Shown: in pieces, positions 38,383 to 47,252 of the stretch
How positions within the stretch are numbered: the stretch's first letter is position 1
Layout: each line of letters opens with the position of its first letter
Source: JACCSI01 sp963815285
GTDB taxonomy: Bacteria; Acidobacteriota; Vicinamibacteria; Vicinamibacterales; UBA2999
Direction of reading: 5' to 3'
Assembly: GCA_963815285.1 (NCBI GenBank)
Contig: CAWFGB010000005.1
Coordinates: 62,001 to 126,000 of the forward strand
DNA length: 64,000 nt
Program-made: the position numbers and the translations under genes
The notes under the pieces: generated by a model
Told to the model about the DNA's origin: nothing
What the model saw: the letters and a program-made list of their open reading frames with translations, nothing else
The model's database searches: none

Positions 38383-39939
38383 ATGCGTCGTTCAGTCCTC
38401 GTGTGCGTTCTCTTGTTGACTGGCGCTGGGCCGCTCTTTGCACAAACGCCGGCTCCCCCGAGCGACCCTGGACAGGCGTATTTCGAGTTCCTCATCGCCC
38501 GCAGGCTCGAAGGCCAGAACGACGCCGCCGGTGCGCTCCAGGCACTGAAGCGCGCCATTGCACTCGATCCGAAATCCGCGGAGCTCCAGGCCGAGCTTGC
38601 CGGCTTTTACGCGCGCCAGGACCAGGGTTCCGAGGCAGTGGCCGCAGCTGAGCTCGCGTTGAAGCTCGACTCGAACAACACCGAAGCGCATCGCATCCTC
38701 GGTCTCGTCTATGCCGCGTGGAGCGAAAGCCCGCCAGGACAGGCCCCGGGCGGCCGCACGCCGGCCGAACTGCGTGCGCAGGCGATCGAGCACCTCACGA
38801 AGATCTTCGAAACCCCGTCGGTCGCGACCGATCTCAACTTGCAACTGTCGCTCGCCCGCTTGCACATCCGGGCAGGAGATGCCTTGCGCGCAGTGCCGCT
38901 GCTCGAGAACATCGTGGCGCAGGCGCCCTACGCCACCGAGCCCTACACGCTGCTGTCTGACGCGCGACTGAGCACAGGAAACATCGATGGGGCGATCGAC
39001 GCCCTGGGGACCGCCGCGGAGCTCAACCCCCGTCATTACCCATCGTTGGCGGAGCTGCTCGAGCGGCAGAACCGCTGGGGTGATGCCGTCGGCGCCTACG
39101 AGCGTGGGATTGCGGCGTCCCGCGGTCCGGCCAGTCGCGATCTTCGGCTGCGCTACGTCACAGCGCTTCTCAACGTCAGTGACGAGGCCAGCGCGGCAAA
39201 GGCACGTGACGTGCTGAAGGACTTTCTGATGACCGCGCCGCAGGACGCGCGCGGACTGTTCCTCCTGTCAACGGCCCAGTTGCGCCTGGGTGACCTGGCC
39301 AGTGCCGAAGAGGTCGCCCGAAAGCTCCTCGCGCTCGATCCGAGGAGCATTCCAGCGCTGCACGCCTTGTCGTCGGTGCTGGTCGCGCGTCGTGAATATC
39401 GCGCCGTGATCGACGTGCTGACGCCGCTCGCTCAAGACGTGCCTGGACGTGCTAAGGGTCGCGAGGGCGATGCTGCCCTTTTGCTGTCGCAGCTGGCGCA
39501 CGCTCACACCCAGCTCGGGGAACACGAGCAGGCCATCACAGCGCTGACGACCGCGGTGGCGAGCGATCCGCTGAACGCGCCAGCACTCAATTCTCTGGGT
39601 TACACCTTGGCGGATCGCGGCGAACGGCTGCCCGAAGCGATCGGCTACATCGAGCGGGCTCTGAAGGTCGAGCCCGATAACCCCTCCTATATCGACAGCC
39701 TGGGATGGGCGCTCTTCAAGCAGGGACGCGTTGATGAAGCGGAATCACACCTGCGCCAAGCGGCCGATGCGCTGCCCGACAACTCGGTGATCCAGGATCA
39801 TCACGGCGATGCCCTTGCCCGGCTGGGCAAATACCAGGAGGCCATTGCCGCGTGGGAACGCGCGCTCAAAGGCGACGGCGACGAGATTGACAAGGTTGCG
39901 GTCGAGAAGAAGATCCGCGACGCCCGCACACGAAAGTAG
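38383..39939 (+). CDS. exported tetratricopeptide repeat protein
   Basis: The 518-residue protein has a signal peptide (RRSVLVCVLLLTGAGPLFAQ) and about ten TPR-like helix pairs, such as AGALQALKRAIALDPKSAEL, AVAAAELALKLDSNNTEAHR and EAIGYIERALKVEPDNPSYIDSLGWALFKQGR. TPR arrays are protein-binding scaffolds. It is periplasmic or attached to the outer membrane. The lolB-like lipoprotein gene follows after 2 bp, so both belong to one envelope operon that continues into ispE. In related genomes a TPR gene at this place precedes lolB-ispE. Confidence 0.9.
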   Translation: MRRSVLVCVLLLTGAGPLFAQTPAPPSDPGQAYFEFLIARRLEGQNDAAGALQALKRAIALDPKSAELQAELAGFYARQDQGSEAVAAAELALKLDSNNTEAHRILGLVYAAWSESPPGQAPGGRTPAELRAQAIEHLTKIFETPSVATDLNLQLSLARLHIRAGDALRAVPLLENIVAQAPYATEPYTLLSDARLSTGNIDGAIDALGTAAELNPRHYPSLAELLERQNRWGDAVGAYERGIAASRGPASRDLRLRYVTALLNVSDEASAAKARDVLKDFLMTAPQDARGLFLLSTAQLRLGDLASAEEVARKLLALDPRSIPALHALSSVLVARREYRAVIDVLTPLAQDVPGRAKGREGDAALLLSQLAHAHTQLGEHEQAITALTTAVASDPLNAPALNSLGYTLADRGERLPEAIGYIERALKVEPDNPSYIDSLGWALFKQGRVDEAESHLRQAADALPDNSVIQDHHGDALARLGKYQEAIAAWERALKGDGDEIDKVAVEKKIRDARTRK

Positions 39940-39941
39940 TA

Positions 39942-40721
39942 ATGCACCGCTGGTTCCCGCTGGTGTGCGTGATCGCGCTCACGGCGTGCGCGGCGCGCGC
40001 TCCCGGACGGCCGTCGGCCCCAGGCGTCCCGCATCCTCCAGCCGTCGATTTCTTCAGCGCCGCGACCACCAGATGTTCGGGCCTTACCACCTTCACGGCA
40101 GCACTCCGCTTATCCGGAAAGGCTGGCGCCGAACGGCTGCGCGGCACGCTGCTCACGGGCCTGGCTGCGCCAGAATCTCTGCGGTTCGAAGCCGTCGCTC
40201 CGTTTGGTCAGCCGTTCTTCATCCTCGCCGGCAATGCCGGGCGTGCCACATTGTTGCTGCCACGCGAGGACATGGTGCTGGCTGACGCGCAAGTGCCTGA
40301 TGTACTCGAACGGTTGACCGGCTTACGGCTTGGCGCAGAGGACCTGCGCATGCTCCTGACCGGGTGCCTGGCGCTTCCCGCATCGCCGCGCGACGGGCTC
40401 CTGTATGCCCGCGACTGGCAATCGGTCGTCGTCGGTGCCAAGACCATCGCGTATCTGCGAACCATTGACGGCCAACCGCGGATCGTCGCCGCAGACGACG
40501 GCGAGTGGCACGTCGACTACTCGCAGTTTCAGAACGACTGGCCCCGGCAGGTGCGCATCAGGAGCGTCGCCGGCGATGTGGACATGACGGCGGCACTCGA
40601 AGACGTGTCGATCAACACAAAGATCGACAGCCGTGCATTCGAGGTCACCATTCCACCGGACGCGGCGCCCATCACGCTCGATCACCTCAGGTCAGTTGTC
40701 CCCTTACGCGCACCCTCGTGA
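39942..40721 (+). CDS. LolB/DUF4292-like outer-membrane lipoprotein
   Basis: The 259-residue product has a lipobox IALTACAA (Cys16) and a beta-rich body (TTFTAALRLSGKAGAERLRGTLL, LRFEAVAPFGQPFFILAGNAGRATLLLP, LERLTGLRLGAEDLRMLLTGC). It resembles the LolB-type half-barrel that receives lipoproteins from LolA and inserts them in the outer membrane. Gene order lolB-ispE-prs, known from Enterobacteria, is kept here, which supports the assignment. Sequence identity to LolB is low, so DUF4292 is a safer family label. Confidence 0.7.
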   Translation: MHRWFPLVCVIALTACAARAPGRPSAPGVPHPPAVDFFSAATTRCSGLTTFTAALRLSGKAGAERLRGTLLTGLAAPESLRFEAVAPFGQPFFILAGNAGRATLLLPREDMVLADAQVPDVLERLTGLRLGAEDLRMLLTGCLALPASPRDGLLYARDWQSVVVGAKTIAYLRTIDGQPRIVAADDGEWHVDYSQFQNDWPRQVRIRSVAGDVDMTAALEDVSINTKIDSRAFEVTIPPDAAPITLDHLRSVVPLRAPS

Positions 40722-40739
40722 GGTGGAGCACGGCACGCG

Positions 40740-40838
40740 CTAAGCGATGTGATGGAAAAAGAACAGGACTTCCGTAATTTCTGGGTCGTGATTGAAAAGG
40801 AAGAGAATTCCTGTGATTTCTGCGTCTTCTGTGGATCG
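40740..40838 (+). repeat. degenerate duplicated leader before ispE
   Basis: Two imperfect copies of a segment with a TTCCGTAATTTCTGGGTC-like core (about 40769-40786) and a TTCCTGTGATTTCTGCGTCT-like core (about 40807-40826) fill the 126 bp before ispE. They resemble the ATTTCTGCGT / AATCTGCGT repeats seen at 14046 and 17488. No gene is present. Confidence 0.45.
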
Positions 40839-40847
40839 TAGTTTCCT

Positions 40848-41765
40848 GTGGACCTGACCCTTCCCGCGTTCGCCAAGATCAACCTCGATCTGCGGATCCT
40901 CGGCGTCAGGCCCGATGGGTACCACGACCTGAAGACGATTTTTCAATCGCTGGCGCTGCACGACGTGCTGACCTTTACGGCGCGCAAGGGGCCGTTTGCG
41001 ATTGAATGCGATGATCCGAAGATTCCCACCGATGAAAGGAACCTGATCTGGCGGGCGGCCTCCATTCTGTGGCGGAGCGCCGGCCGGCGCGGTGAGAAGC
41101 CGCGTGACGCGTTGGTGCGTCTTCAGAAAAGGATTCCGGCCGAGGCGGGGCTGGGCGGCGGCAGCGCCGACGCCACCATGGCCATCCTGGGGCTTGCCCG
41201 GACCTGGAAGCTGGATACGGACCTGCCGACGGTAAGCCGCCTGGCGGCGCGGGTCGGCGCCGATGCTCCTTTTTTTCTGGTCGGCGGAACGGCCCTGGGT
41301 CTCGGTCGCGGTGATGACATTTATCCCCTGGTCGATCTGCCACGGACGCACGTGGTGCTCGTGCGACCGCAGTTCGGTATCTCGACCGTCGAGGCCTACG
41401 GCTGGTATGACAACGAACCGCGGCGGCATCGGCGCGAGCCTCCCGGCAAGCCGCTCCCGGGGAGCTGGCCCGCGTGGGCGCTCAACCTGCGAAACGACCT
41501 CGAGCCCGCCGTGACGACTCACCACCCGACCATTGGCCGAATCCGCCAGGCCCTTCTCGAAGCCGGGGCGGCGGTGGCGGCGATGTCGGGGTCCGGCTCG
41601 ACGGTGTTCGGTCTGTTCGAGCGTTACGACGCCGCGCGCCGCACCGCGTCGGATCTGGCGCGCCCTGGCTGGCTGGTCGCCTCGACCCGCACGTTGACTC
41701 GTGCCGAGTACGCCGCCCGCCTGCACCCCATGCTTGCCGGGAGACGCAAGCGTCGTATAAGCTAG
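40848..41765 (+). CDS. ispE: 4-diphosphocytidyl-2-C-methyl-D-erythritol kinase
   Basis: IspE phosphorylates CDP-ME in the MEP route to isoprenoids. The 305-residue GHMP kinase has AFAKINLDLRILGVRPDGYHDL near the start, the ATP-binding loop PAEAGLGGGSADAT (about 97-110) and the C-terminal MSGSGSTVFG. The start is GTG 40848. It lies between the lolB-like gene and tRNA-Gln/prs, the conserved order. ispDF in this window (54925) supplies two other steps. Confidence 0.93.
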   Translation: MDLTLPAFAKINLDLRILGVRPDGYHDLKTIFQSLALHDVLTFTARKGPFAIECDDPKIPTDERNLIWRAASILWRSAGRRGEKPRDALVRLQKRIPAEAGLGGGSADATMAILGLARTWKLDTDLPTVSRLAARVGADAPFFLVGGTALGLGRGDDIYPLVDLPRTHVVLVRPQFGISTVEAYGWYDNEPRRHRREPPGKPLPGSWPAWALNLRNDLEPAVTTHHPTIGRIRQALLEAGAAVAAMSGSGSTVFGLFERYDAARRTASDLARPGWLVASTRTLTRAEYAARLHPMLAGRRKRRIS

Positions 41766-41783
41766 GGGTTTGCCCGCTTCAGA

Positions 41784-41858
41784 TGGGGCGTGGCCAAGTG
41801 GTAAGGCGCGGGTCTTTGGATCCCGTATTCGAAGGTTCGAATCCTTCCGCCCCAACCA
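41784..41858 (+). tRNA. tRNA-Gln(TTG)
   Basis: A complete cloverleaf begins TGGGGCG and ends CGCCCCA-A-CCA with encoded CCA. The anticodon loop CTTTGGA gives anticodon TTG, and the T arm GGTTCGAATCC is canonical. The pair at 31-39 is U-U. It sits between ispE and prs on the same strand, a common place for tRNA-Gln. Confidence 0.95.
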
Positions 41859-41867
41859 ATATCTGAT

Positions 41868-42848
41868 ATGCGACCGACCGGTTACGGCGATCTGAAAGTA
41901 TTTTCAGGCAGCGCTCACCCGCAGTTGTCGAAAGACATCTGCGAGTTTTTGGGCGTGCCGGTCGGGCAGGCGCGGTTGCGACGTTTTCCTGATTCGGAGG
42001 TCTCGTTCCAGATTGACGAGAACATCCGCGGGACGGACGTTTTTATCGTGCAGCCGACGTGCCAGACCGTGACCGAGTCGATGCCGCCGCGGTCGGTGGA
42101 CGACCACGTGATGGAGCTGCTCATCATGGTCGACGCCTTCCGGCGCTCGTCGGCGTCGCGTATTACCGCGGTCCTGCCGTACTACGGCTACGCGCGACAG
42201 GACCGCAAGGACAAGCCGCGTGTGCCGATTTCGGCCAAGCTCGTGGCCAACGTGTTAAGTGCGGCGGGCACCAACCGGGTGCTCACGATGGATTTGCACA
42301 AGGCGCAGATTCAGGGGTTCTTTGACATCCCGGTCGATCACCTGTTTGCCGCGCCGGTGATCATCGATTACCTGTCGCGGCAGGATCTGCCGCGGCTGAC
42401 GATTGTGGCGCCGGACGCGGGCGGCGCGGAACGCGCGCGGGCCTACGCAAAACGGCTCGATGCCGAACTCGCCGTCATCGACAAGCGGCGCAGCGACGAC
42501 GGGACGGCGGAAGTGATGAACGTCATCGGTGAGGTGGGCGGACGCACCTGCGTGATCGCAGACGACATCATCGATACGGCCGGGACGATTCAGAAGGGCG
42601 CTCAGGCATTGGTGGATGCCGGCGCGGCACGCGTGCTCGCGTGCGCGGTGCACGGGGTGCTGTCGGATCCGGCGCTGCACCGCATCGAGCGTTCGCCGCT
42701 CGAGCGATTGATCGTGACGAACACGCTCCCGATGTCGGAAAAGCGCCTCAAGTGCGGGAAGATTGTGGAGTTGTCGGTAGCCCGCCTGCTCGGCCAGGCC
42801 ATCCGCAGCATTCACGAGGAAACGTCGGTGAGTTCGCTATTCGTTTAG
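41868..42848 (+). CDS. prs: ribose-phosphate pyrophosphokinase
   Basis: Prs makes PRPP from ribose-5-phosphate and ATP for purine, pyrimidine, His and Trp synthesis. The 326-residue product has LKVFSGSAHPQLSKDIC, FPDSEVSFQIDENIRGTDVFIVQ, the PYYGYARQDRKDKPRVPIS flexible loop, DLHKAQIQGFFDIPVDHL and the PRPP loop CVIADDIIDTAGT. It starts at ATG 41868, nine bases after tRNA-Gln, and is followed by rplY. Confidence 0.97.
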   Translation: MRPTGYGDLKVFSGSAHPQLSKDICEFLGVPVGQARLRRFPDSEVSFQIDENIRGTDVFIVQPTCQTVTESMPPRSVDDHVMELLIMVDAFRRSSASRITAVLPYYGYARQDRKDKPRVPISAKLVANVLSAAGTNRVLTMDLHKAQIQGFFDIPVDHLFAAPVIIDYLSRQDLPRLTIVAPDAGGAERARAYAKRLDAELAVIDKRRSDDGTAEVMNVIGEVGGRTCVIADDIIDTAGTIQKGAQALVDAGAARVLACAVHGVLSDPALHRIERSPLERLIVTNTLPMSEKRLKCGKIVELSVARLLGQAIRSIHEETSVSSLFV

Positions 42849-42895
42849 GCGAGTAGGGCTGGTGGGTCGGGGGTAGGGCAGGTAGGATCAAGAAA
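42849..42895 (+). repeat. GGTAGGGCAGGTAGG-type short repeat
   Basis: The gap between prs and rplY is made of units such as GTAGGGCTGGTGGGT and GTAGGGCAGGTAGG. The same purine-rich family, often with its complement nearby, occurs at 44225-44320, 45567-45700 and 59001-59075. It replaces a recognisable ribosome-site spacer here. Confidence 0.55.
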
Positions 42896-43603
42896 ATGGA
42901 AGCAACGTTAGAAGCAGTCAAGCGTGATAGCCGCGGCAAGAACGAAGCTCGCCGCCTCCGTGCGTCGGGCCGGATCCCGGCCGTCATTTACGGAGCGCAG
43001 AAGGAGGGCGAGGCCGGCAAGAACCTGCCGGTGGCGGTCGATCCCAAACCACTGCTCCGCATTCTTCACTCACACTCCGGCGTCAACACGCTCATCACCT
43101 TGAAGGTCGACGGCGAGGGCGACTCAACGGTGCTGGTCAAGGAGTTCCTCCTCGACCCGGTCACCAGCAGCATGCTGCACGCCGACTTCGTGCGCGTGAA
43201 CATGGACCGTCGCATCACCGTCACCGTGCCCATTGTCATCAAGGGCGAAGCGCGCGGCGTCAAGGTGGAAGGCGGCGTGCTCGACTTCGTGCATCGTGAG
43301 ATCGTGCTCGAGTCGCTGCCGCTGGAGATTCCCGACTCCATCGAGATCGATGTCAGCAATCTTGGCCTCAACGAAGCGGTCTATGTCCGGGACGTCGCAC
43401 AGGGCGCCAAGTGGACGTCGATCAGCGAGGCCGACATGATGCTGGTGCACGTCATCACTCCGCGTCTGGCCGAGGTGACGACGCCTGAACCGGCGGCCAC
43501 GGTGGCGCCGGTCGCGGCCGGCTCCGAGCCCGAAGTCATCAAGAAGGGCAAGACCGAGAAGGAAGGCGAAGCCCCGGCGGCAAAGGACAAGGGCAAGAAG
43601 TAG
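42896..43603 (+). CDS. rplY: 50S ribosomal protein L25/general stress protein Ctc
   Basis: L25 binds 5S rRNA. The 235-residue product is of the long Ctc/TL5 type: N-terminal L25 domain (EAVKRDSRGKNEARRLRASGRIPAVIYG) and a C-terminal beta domain (VNMDRRITVTVPIVIKGEA, DSIEIDVSNLGLNEAVYVRD). A Lys/Glu/Ala-rich tail follows. ATG 42896 begins at the conserved N-terminus. The stop is 2 bp before pth. Confidence 0.95.
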   Translation: MEATLEAVKRDSRGKNEARRLRASGRIPAVIYGAQKEGEAGKNLPVAVDPKPLLRILHSHSGVNTLITLKVDGEGDSTVLVKEFLLDPVTSSMLHADFVRVNMDRRITVTVPIVIKGEARGVKVEGGVLDFVHREIVLESLPLEIPDSIEIDVSNLGLNEAVYVRDVAQGAKWTSISEADMMLVHVITPRLAEVTTPEPAATVAPVAAGSEPEVIKKGKTEKEGEAPAAKDKGKK

Positions 43604-43605
43604 AC

Positions 43606-44193
43606 GTGAAGCTGGTGGTCGGTCTCGGCAATCCGGGGCCGCAGTATCGCGACACCAGGCACAACGTCGGCTTCTGGGTGATCGACGAGCTCGCGTCGCG
43701 CTGGCAGCTGCAGCAGACGTGGCGCGAACGCGACGAGGCGCTCTACGTGAAACAGGCGGGCGGTTCGGTCTTGGCCAAGCCGCTCACCTACATGAATCTC
43801 AGCGGCTTCGCCGTCTCCAAGCTGCGTCAGTTCTTTCAGGTGGAGCCGGCCGACATCCTCGTCATCGTCGATGAGGTCGCGCTGCCCCTGGGCCGGTTGC
43901 GGGCCCGGTCACGCGGCACTGCGGGGGGGCACAACGGACTCAAATCCGTGATCGAGCAGCTCGGGACGAACGAGTTTCCGCGGTTGCGGTTGGGGGTGGG
44001 GCGCGGCGATGGCCGCCGCGATCTCGCCGATTACGTCTTGTCGAAGTTCGACGCCGACGAGCGGGAAACGATTCAGGCGGCGACGCTGCGCGCCGCTGAT
44101 GCCGCGGAGATGTTCATCTCCGAGGGGATTGCACGTGTGATGAACACGTTCAACGCAGCGAACGACGGGAAGCAGGAAGAAAACGGGGCATGA
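43606..44193 (+). CDS. pth: peptidyl-tRNA hydrolase
   Basis: Pth frees peptides from tRNAs that drop off the ribosome. The 195-residue protein has KLVVGLGNPGPQYRDTRHNVGF with catalytic His19, KPLTYMNLSG, VDEVALPLGRLR and GGHNGLKSVIEQLG. The start is GTG 43606, 2 bp after the L25 stop. All active-site residues are present. It belongs to the prs-rplY-pth-rpsF run. Confidence 0.96.
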   Translation: MKLVVGLGNPGPQYRDTRHNVGFWVIDELASRWQLQQTWRERDEALYVKQAGGSVLAKPLTYMNLSGFAVSKLRQFFQVEPADILVIVDEVALPLGRLRARSRGTAGGHNGLKSVIEQLGTNEFPRLRLGVGRGDGRRDLADYVLSKFDADERETIQAATLRAADAAEMFISEGIARVMNTFNAANDGKQEENGA

Positions 44194-44224
44194 CGCCTCG
44201 GGCACTCCTTGCCACTTTATGTGG

Positions 44225-44320
44225 CCGGTCTCGGGCCGGTTGGACGGGTCAGGCAGGTATGGCAGGTAGGTAGACCTACCAGCCCCACCAGCCAGACCAG
44301 CCCCACCCAGCTCGCTGCTG
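44225..44320 (+). repeat. fold-back GGTAGG/CCTACC repeat before rpsF
   Basis: Units GTCAGGCAGGTATGGCAGGTAGGTAG are followed directly by CTACCAGCCCCACCAGCC units, so the stretch can fold back on itself (GGTAGGTAG/ACCTACC around 44265-44280). It lies in the 144-bp gap between pth and rpsF. Confidence 0.6.
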
Positions 44321-44337
44321 TCCACAAGGAGATGACA

Positions 44338-44799
44338 GTGCAACGAACGTACAAACTGGTCTACATCATGAGGCCTGACGCGACCGAACAACAGGTCGCG
44401 GACCTGCACACGCAGGTCGAGCAGATTGTCAGCCGCATGGGCGGGACAATCGCCGAGAAAAGCGAAGCGGCGCAGGCATTCAGCGGCCGCCGCCGGCTAG
44501 CCTACGAAATCGGACACCACAAAGAAGGCCTTTACGTCCTCGAAGTGATTCACGGCGACGGCGCGCTCGTGCACGAGCTCGATCGACGGCTGAAGGTCAC
44601 CGAAGGCCTGCTCCGCCACTTGATCGTGCGCGTGGACGAATCGCAGGTGAAGGTCGAGCGCGCGCGCACCAAGCGCACCGAAGAGTCGCGGCGGCGCCGC
44701 GTCGCGCGTGGCTTGCCGCCCGATCGCCAGCCGGGCGAAGGCCCGCAGACCGACGATTCGGACGACGCAGGCGACGACTACATGGAAGGTGAGGCGTAA
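44338..44799 (+). CDS. rpsF: 30S ribosomal protein S6
   Basis: S6 pairs with S18 on the small-subunit platform. The 153-residue product reads YKLVYIMRPDATEQQVADLHTQVEQIV, GRRRLAYEIGHHKEGLYVLEVI and LKVTEGLLRHLIVRVDE, the S6 core, then a charged tail. I chose GTG 44338 because AAGGAG lies 6 nt upstream; the ATG at 44332 touches that site. The gene is followed 2 bp later by rpsR. Confidence 0.94.
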   Translation: MQRTYKLVYIMRPDATEQQVADLHTQVEQIVSRMGGTIAEKSEAAQAFSGRRRLAYEIGHHKEGLYVLEVIHGDGALVHELDRRLKVTEGLLRHLIVRVDESQVKVERARTKRTEESRRRRVARGLPPDRQPGEGPQTDDSDDAGDDYMEGEA

Positions 44800-44801
44800 T
44801 C

Positions 44802-45110
44802 ATGGCAATGGGACGTAAGTCTTCAGGCCCGGGCGGCGGCGCTCGCGGGCGCGGCGATGACAAGAAGACCGACGGCAAGGGCGGCCAGCGCCGCGGCCTG
44901 TTCCGTCGTCGCAAGGTCTGCAAGTTCTGCGCGGACAAAATCGACGACATCAACTACAAGGATGTGAAGCTGCTCACCGGCTTCGTGCCCGAGCGCGGCA
45001 AGGTGCTGCCGCGCCGCATTTCCGGGACGTGCGCCAAGCATCAGCGCGGGCTGCGCATTGCCATCGTGCGGGCGCGCCAGATTGCGCTGCTTCCGTACGC
45101 GTCGGATTAG
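44802..45110 (+). CDS. rpsR: 30S ribosomal protein S18
   Basis: The 102-residue protein has a Gly/Lys-rich N-terminal extension, then VCKFCADKIDDINYKDVKLLTGFV and PRRISGTCAKHQRGLRIAIVRARQIALLPY, the S18 core. Two cysteines in CKFC plus Cys and His in CAKH could bind zinc, as in some S18 types. It lies 2 bp after rpsF and 9 bp before rplI, the standard order. Confidence 0.96.
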   Translation: MAMGRKSSGPGGGARGRGDDKKTDGKGGQRRGLFRRRKVCKFCADKIDDINYKDVKLLTGFVPERGKVLPRRISGTCAKHQRGLRIAIVRARQIALLPYASD

Positions 45111-45119
45111 GAAACGGCC

Positions 45120-45566
45120 ATGGAAGTCATTCTGAGAGACCACGTCGAGAATCTGGGCAAGCGCGGCGAGATCGTCAAGGTCGCCGACGGCTACGCCCGC
45201 AACTTTCTGCTGCCGCGCAAGCTCGCCTTGCCGGCGACGGACGCCAACCGCAAGTGGGTTGAGCGCGAACGGAAGATCGCCGAGGCGCGCGACCTGCAAG
45301 AGCGCGGCGCGGCCGAAGTGATTGCCGCACGGCTCAACGCGCTGGAGCTGACCATCTCGCGCAAGACCGGCGAGAACGATCAGCTGTACGGCTCGGTGAC
45401 CAACGGTGACATCGCCGAGTTACTCGCGGCCAGGGGCTTCGACGTCGATCGGCGCAAGATCCTGCTGCCCGATCCGATCAAGGCGTTGGGCGAAAACACG
45501 GTGCCGGTAAAGCTGCATCGAGATGTGACGGCGAACGTGCGCGTGACGGTCGCGAAAGAGGGGTAA
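45120..45566 (+). CDS. rplI: 50S ribosomal protein L9
   Basis: The 148-residue product is a full L9: N-terminal RNA-binding domain (MEVILRDHVENLGKRGEIVKVADGYARNFLLPRKLA region, residues 1-35), a long connecting helix and a C-terminal domain ending AVKLHRDVTANVRVTV-like. ATG 45120 is preceded by an AGGAAAC leader. It closes the rpsF-rpsR-rplI group. Confidence 0.96.
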   Translation: MEVILRDHVENLGKRGEIVKVADGYARNFLLPRKLALPATDANRKWVERERKIAEARDLQERGAAEVIAARLNALELTISRKTGENDQLYGSVTNGDIAELLAARGFDVDRRKILLPDPIKALGENTVPVKLHRDVTANVRVTVAKEG

Positions 45567-45700
45567 GGCCGGCCTCAGCCGGGCCCCACACCTCTGGCAA
45601 GTCGGACGGGCGGCGGGTAGGCGGTGTGGGGCTGGCAAGCCGGGTGGGGCCATCGCCCTACCTGCCTGCCCTCTACCCGCGTCACCCGCCTAACCGTACA
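45567..45700 (+). repeat. GC-rich short repeats between rplI and dnaB
   Basis: This 142-bp gap contains GCCGGCCTCAGCCGGGCCCC-like, GGCGGGTAGGCGGTGTGGGG and CGCCCTACCTGCCTGCCCTCTACCCG stretches, with the CCTACCTGCC part complementary to the GGCGGGTAGG part. It belongs to the same repeat family as 42849, 44225 and 59001. No ORF is supported. Confidence 0.55.
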
Positions 45701-45708
45701 ATCGCCTC

Positions 45709-47064
45709 GTGCCCGACGTCGCCACCAAACCCACCGCTCCCGATCGCACCCTCCCGCACAATCTCGACGCGGAGCGTTCCGTCCTCGGCGCGATCCTCAT
45801 CGACAACGAAGCCTTCAACATCGCCGCGTCGGTCATCGACGCCGCGGCCTTCTTCCGCGACGCACATCGGCGCATCTTCGATCGCATGGTGGCACTCAAC
45901 GAGCGCAGCCAGCCGATCGATCTCGTCACGCTGAAAGAAGAGCTCGATCGCAATGGCGAACTCGACGACTCGGGCGGGCCCGCCTATCTCGCGTCGTTGC
46001 TCGACGGCGTGCCGCGCGCGACCAACGTCGAGTACTACGCCAGGATCGTCAAGGAAAAGGCGACACTGCGCGCGTTGATCTTCTCGGCCAACAAGATCTT
46101 GTCCAACGCCTATGAGGCCGACCAGGACGCCGATCTGATCCTTGATGAAGCCGAGAGCGCGATCTTCTCGGTGGCCGACGATCGCATCAAGGCCGGCTTC
46201 ATCCCGATGCGCGATCTGGTGAAGGACAGCTTCCCGAAGATCGAGCAACTCTTCGAGCACAAGAGCTTCATCACCGGCGTCAGTACCGGCTTCACGGAAA
46301 TCGACAAGATGACTCGCGGGTTCCAGCCCGGCGACCTCATCATCGTGGCGGCGCGGCCGTCGATGGGCAAGACCAGCCTGGTGCTCAACATCTGCCAGCA
46401 CGTCGCGACCAACGGGGGGGTCGCCGGCGTGTTCAGCCTGGAAATGTCCAAGGAGCAGCTCTTCATGCGCATGCTCGCCTCCGAGGCCAAGATCGACAAC
46501 TACCGCTTGATGAGCGGGCAGATCGGCGCCAAGGAATATGGCAACATCACCCACGCGCTCGAGACATTGAGTGCCTCGCAGCTTTTCATCGACGATACCG
46601 CCAATGCGGGGGTGCTCGAAATGCGTGCCAAGGCGCGGCGTCTGCAGTCCGAACACGGGCTCAACATCCTCGCGGTGGATTACATCCAGCTGATGACCGG
46701 ACGCGGCCGATTCGAGAACCGCACACTCGAACTCGCCTCGATTTCGCGCTCGCTCAAAGGTCTGGCCAAGGAACTGAGCGTGCCCATCGTTGTGCTCTCG
46801 CAGCTGTCGCGTGCGCCGGAAGCCCGCGCCGACAGGCGCCCGCAGCTGTCCGATCTGCGTGAGTCAGGCGCGCTCGAACAGGATGCGGATGTCGTCATCC
46901 TCATCTTCCGCGAGGAGATGTATAAGCAGAACAACGAGCCGACCGAATCTGACGGCACCGCCGAACTGATTCTCGCCAAGCAACGCAACGGTCCCACCGG
47001 GTTGGTGAAGCTCGCTTTTCTCCGTCAGCAGACGCGGTTTGCGAATCTCTCGGCGGATCATTAA
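45709..47064 (+). CDS. dnaB: replicative DNA helicase
   Basis: DnaB unwinds the replication fork. The 451-residue protein has the N-terminal primase-interaction domain (PHNLDAERSVLGAILIDNEAF), the RecA-like domain with Walker A ARPSMGKTSLVLN, VFSLEMSKEQLFMRML, Walker B LAVDYIQLMTG and the C-terminal LSQLSRAPEARADRRPQLSDLRESGALEQDAD. No intein or insertion is visible. It starts at GTG 45709 and follows rplI as in many bacteria. Confidence 0.97.
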   Translation: MPDVATKPTAPDRTLPHNLDAERSVLGAILIDNEAFNIAASVIDAAAFFRDAHRRIFDRMVALNERSQPIDLVTLKEELDRNGELDDSGGPAYLASLLDGVPRATNVEYYARIVKEKATLRALIFSANKILSNAYEADQDADLILDEAESAIFSVADDRIKAGFIPMRDLVKDSFPKIEQLFEHKSFITGVSTGFTEIDKMTRGFQPGDLIIVAARPSMGKTSLVLNICQHVATNGGVAGVFSLEMSKEQLFMRMLASEAKIDNYRLMSGQIGAKEYGNITHALETLSASQLFIDDTANAGVLEMRAKARRLQSEHGLNILAVDYIQLMTGRGRFENRTLELASISRSLKGLAKELSVPIVVLSQLSRAPEARADRRPQLSDLRESGALEQDADVVILIFREEMYKQNNEPTESDGTAELILAKQRNGPTGLVKLAFLRQQTRFANLSADH

Positions 47065-47145
47065 CCGCCGCGCCGCCAAATCCGGCTTGACTACGCACGT
47101 GTTGGGCCCCGTGCCGCGATGGCTGACCCCTGACGCATGGTTACC

Positions 47146-47181
47146 GGGCCGAGCCTGCTCGGCCCCACCACGAGCATGCTC
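47146..47181 (+). repeat. REP-like palindromes downstream of dnaB
   Basis: GGGCCGAGC-CT-GCTCGGCCC (47146-47165) is a perfect 9-bp inverted repeat, followed by a 10-bp palindrome GAGCATGCTC (47172-47181). The same unit forms an array at 52019-52110. The remainder of the 188-bp gap between dnaB and alr shows nothing else. Confidence 0.7.
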
Positions 47182-47252
47182 TGCCCCTACCATGATCATG
47201 CGCGTTGCAACCATCGGCATGCCCATGCTGCACCCCGAAGTAAACTCGCTGC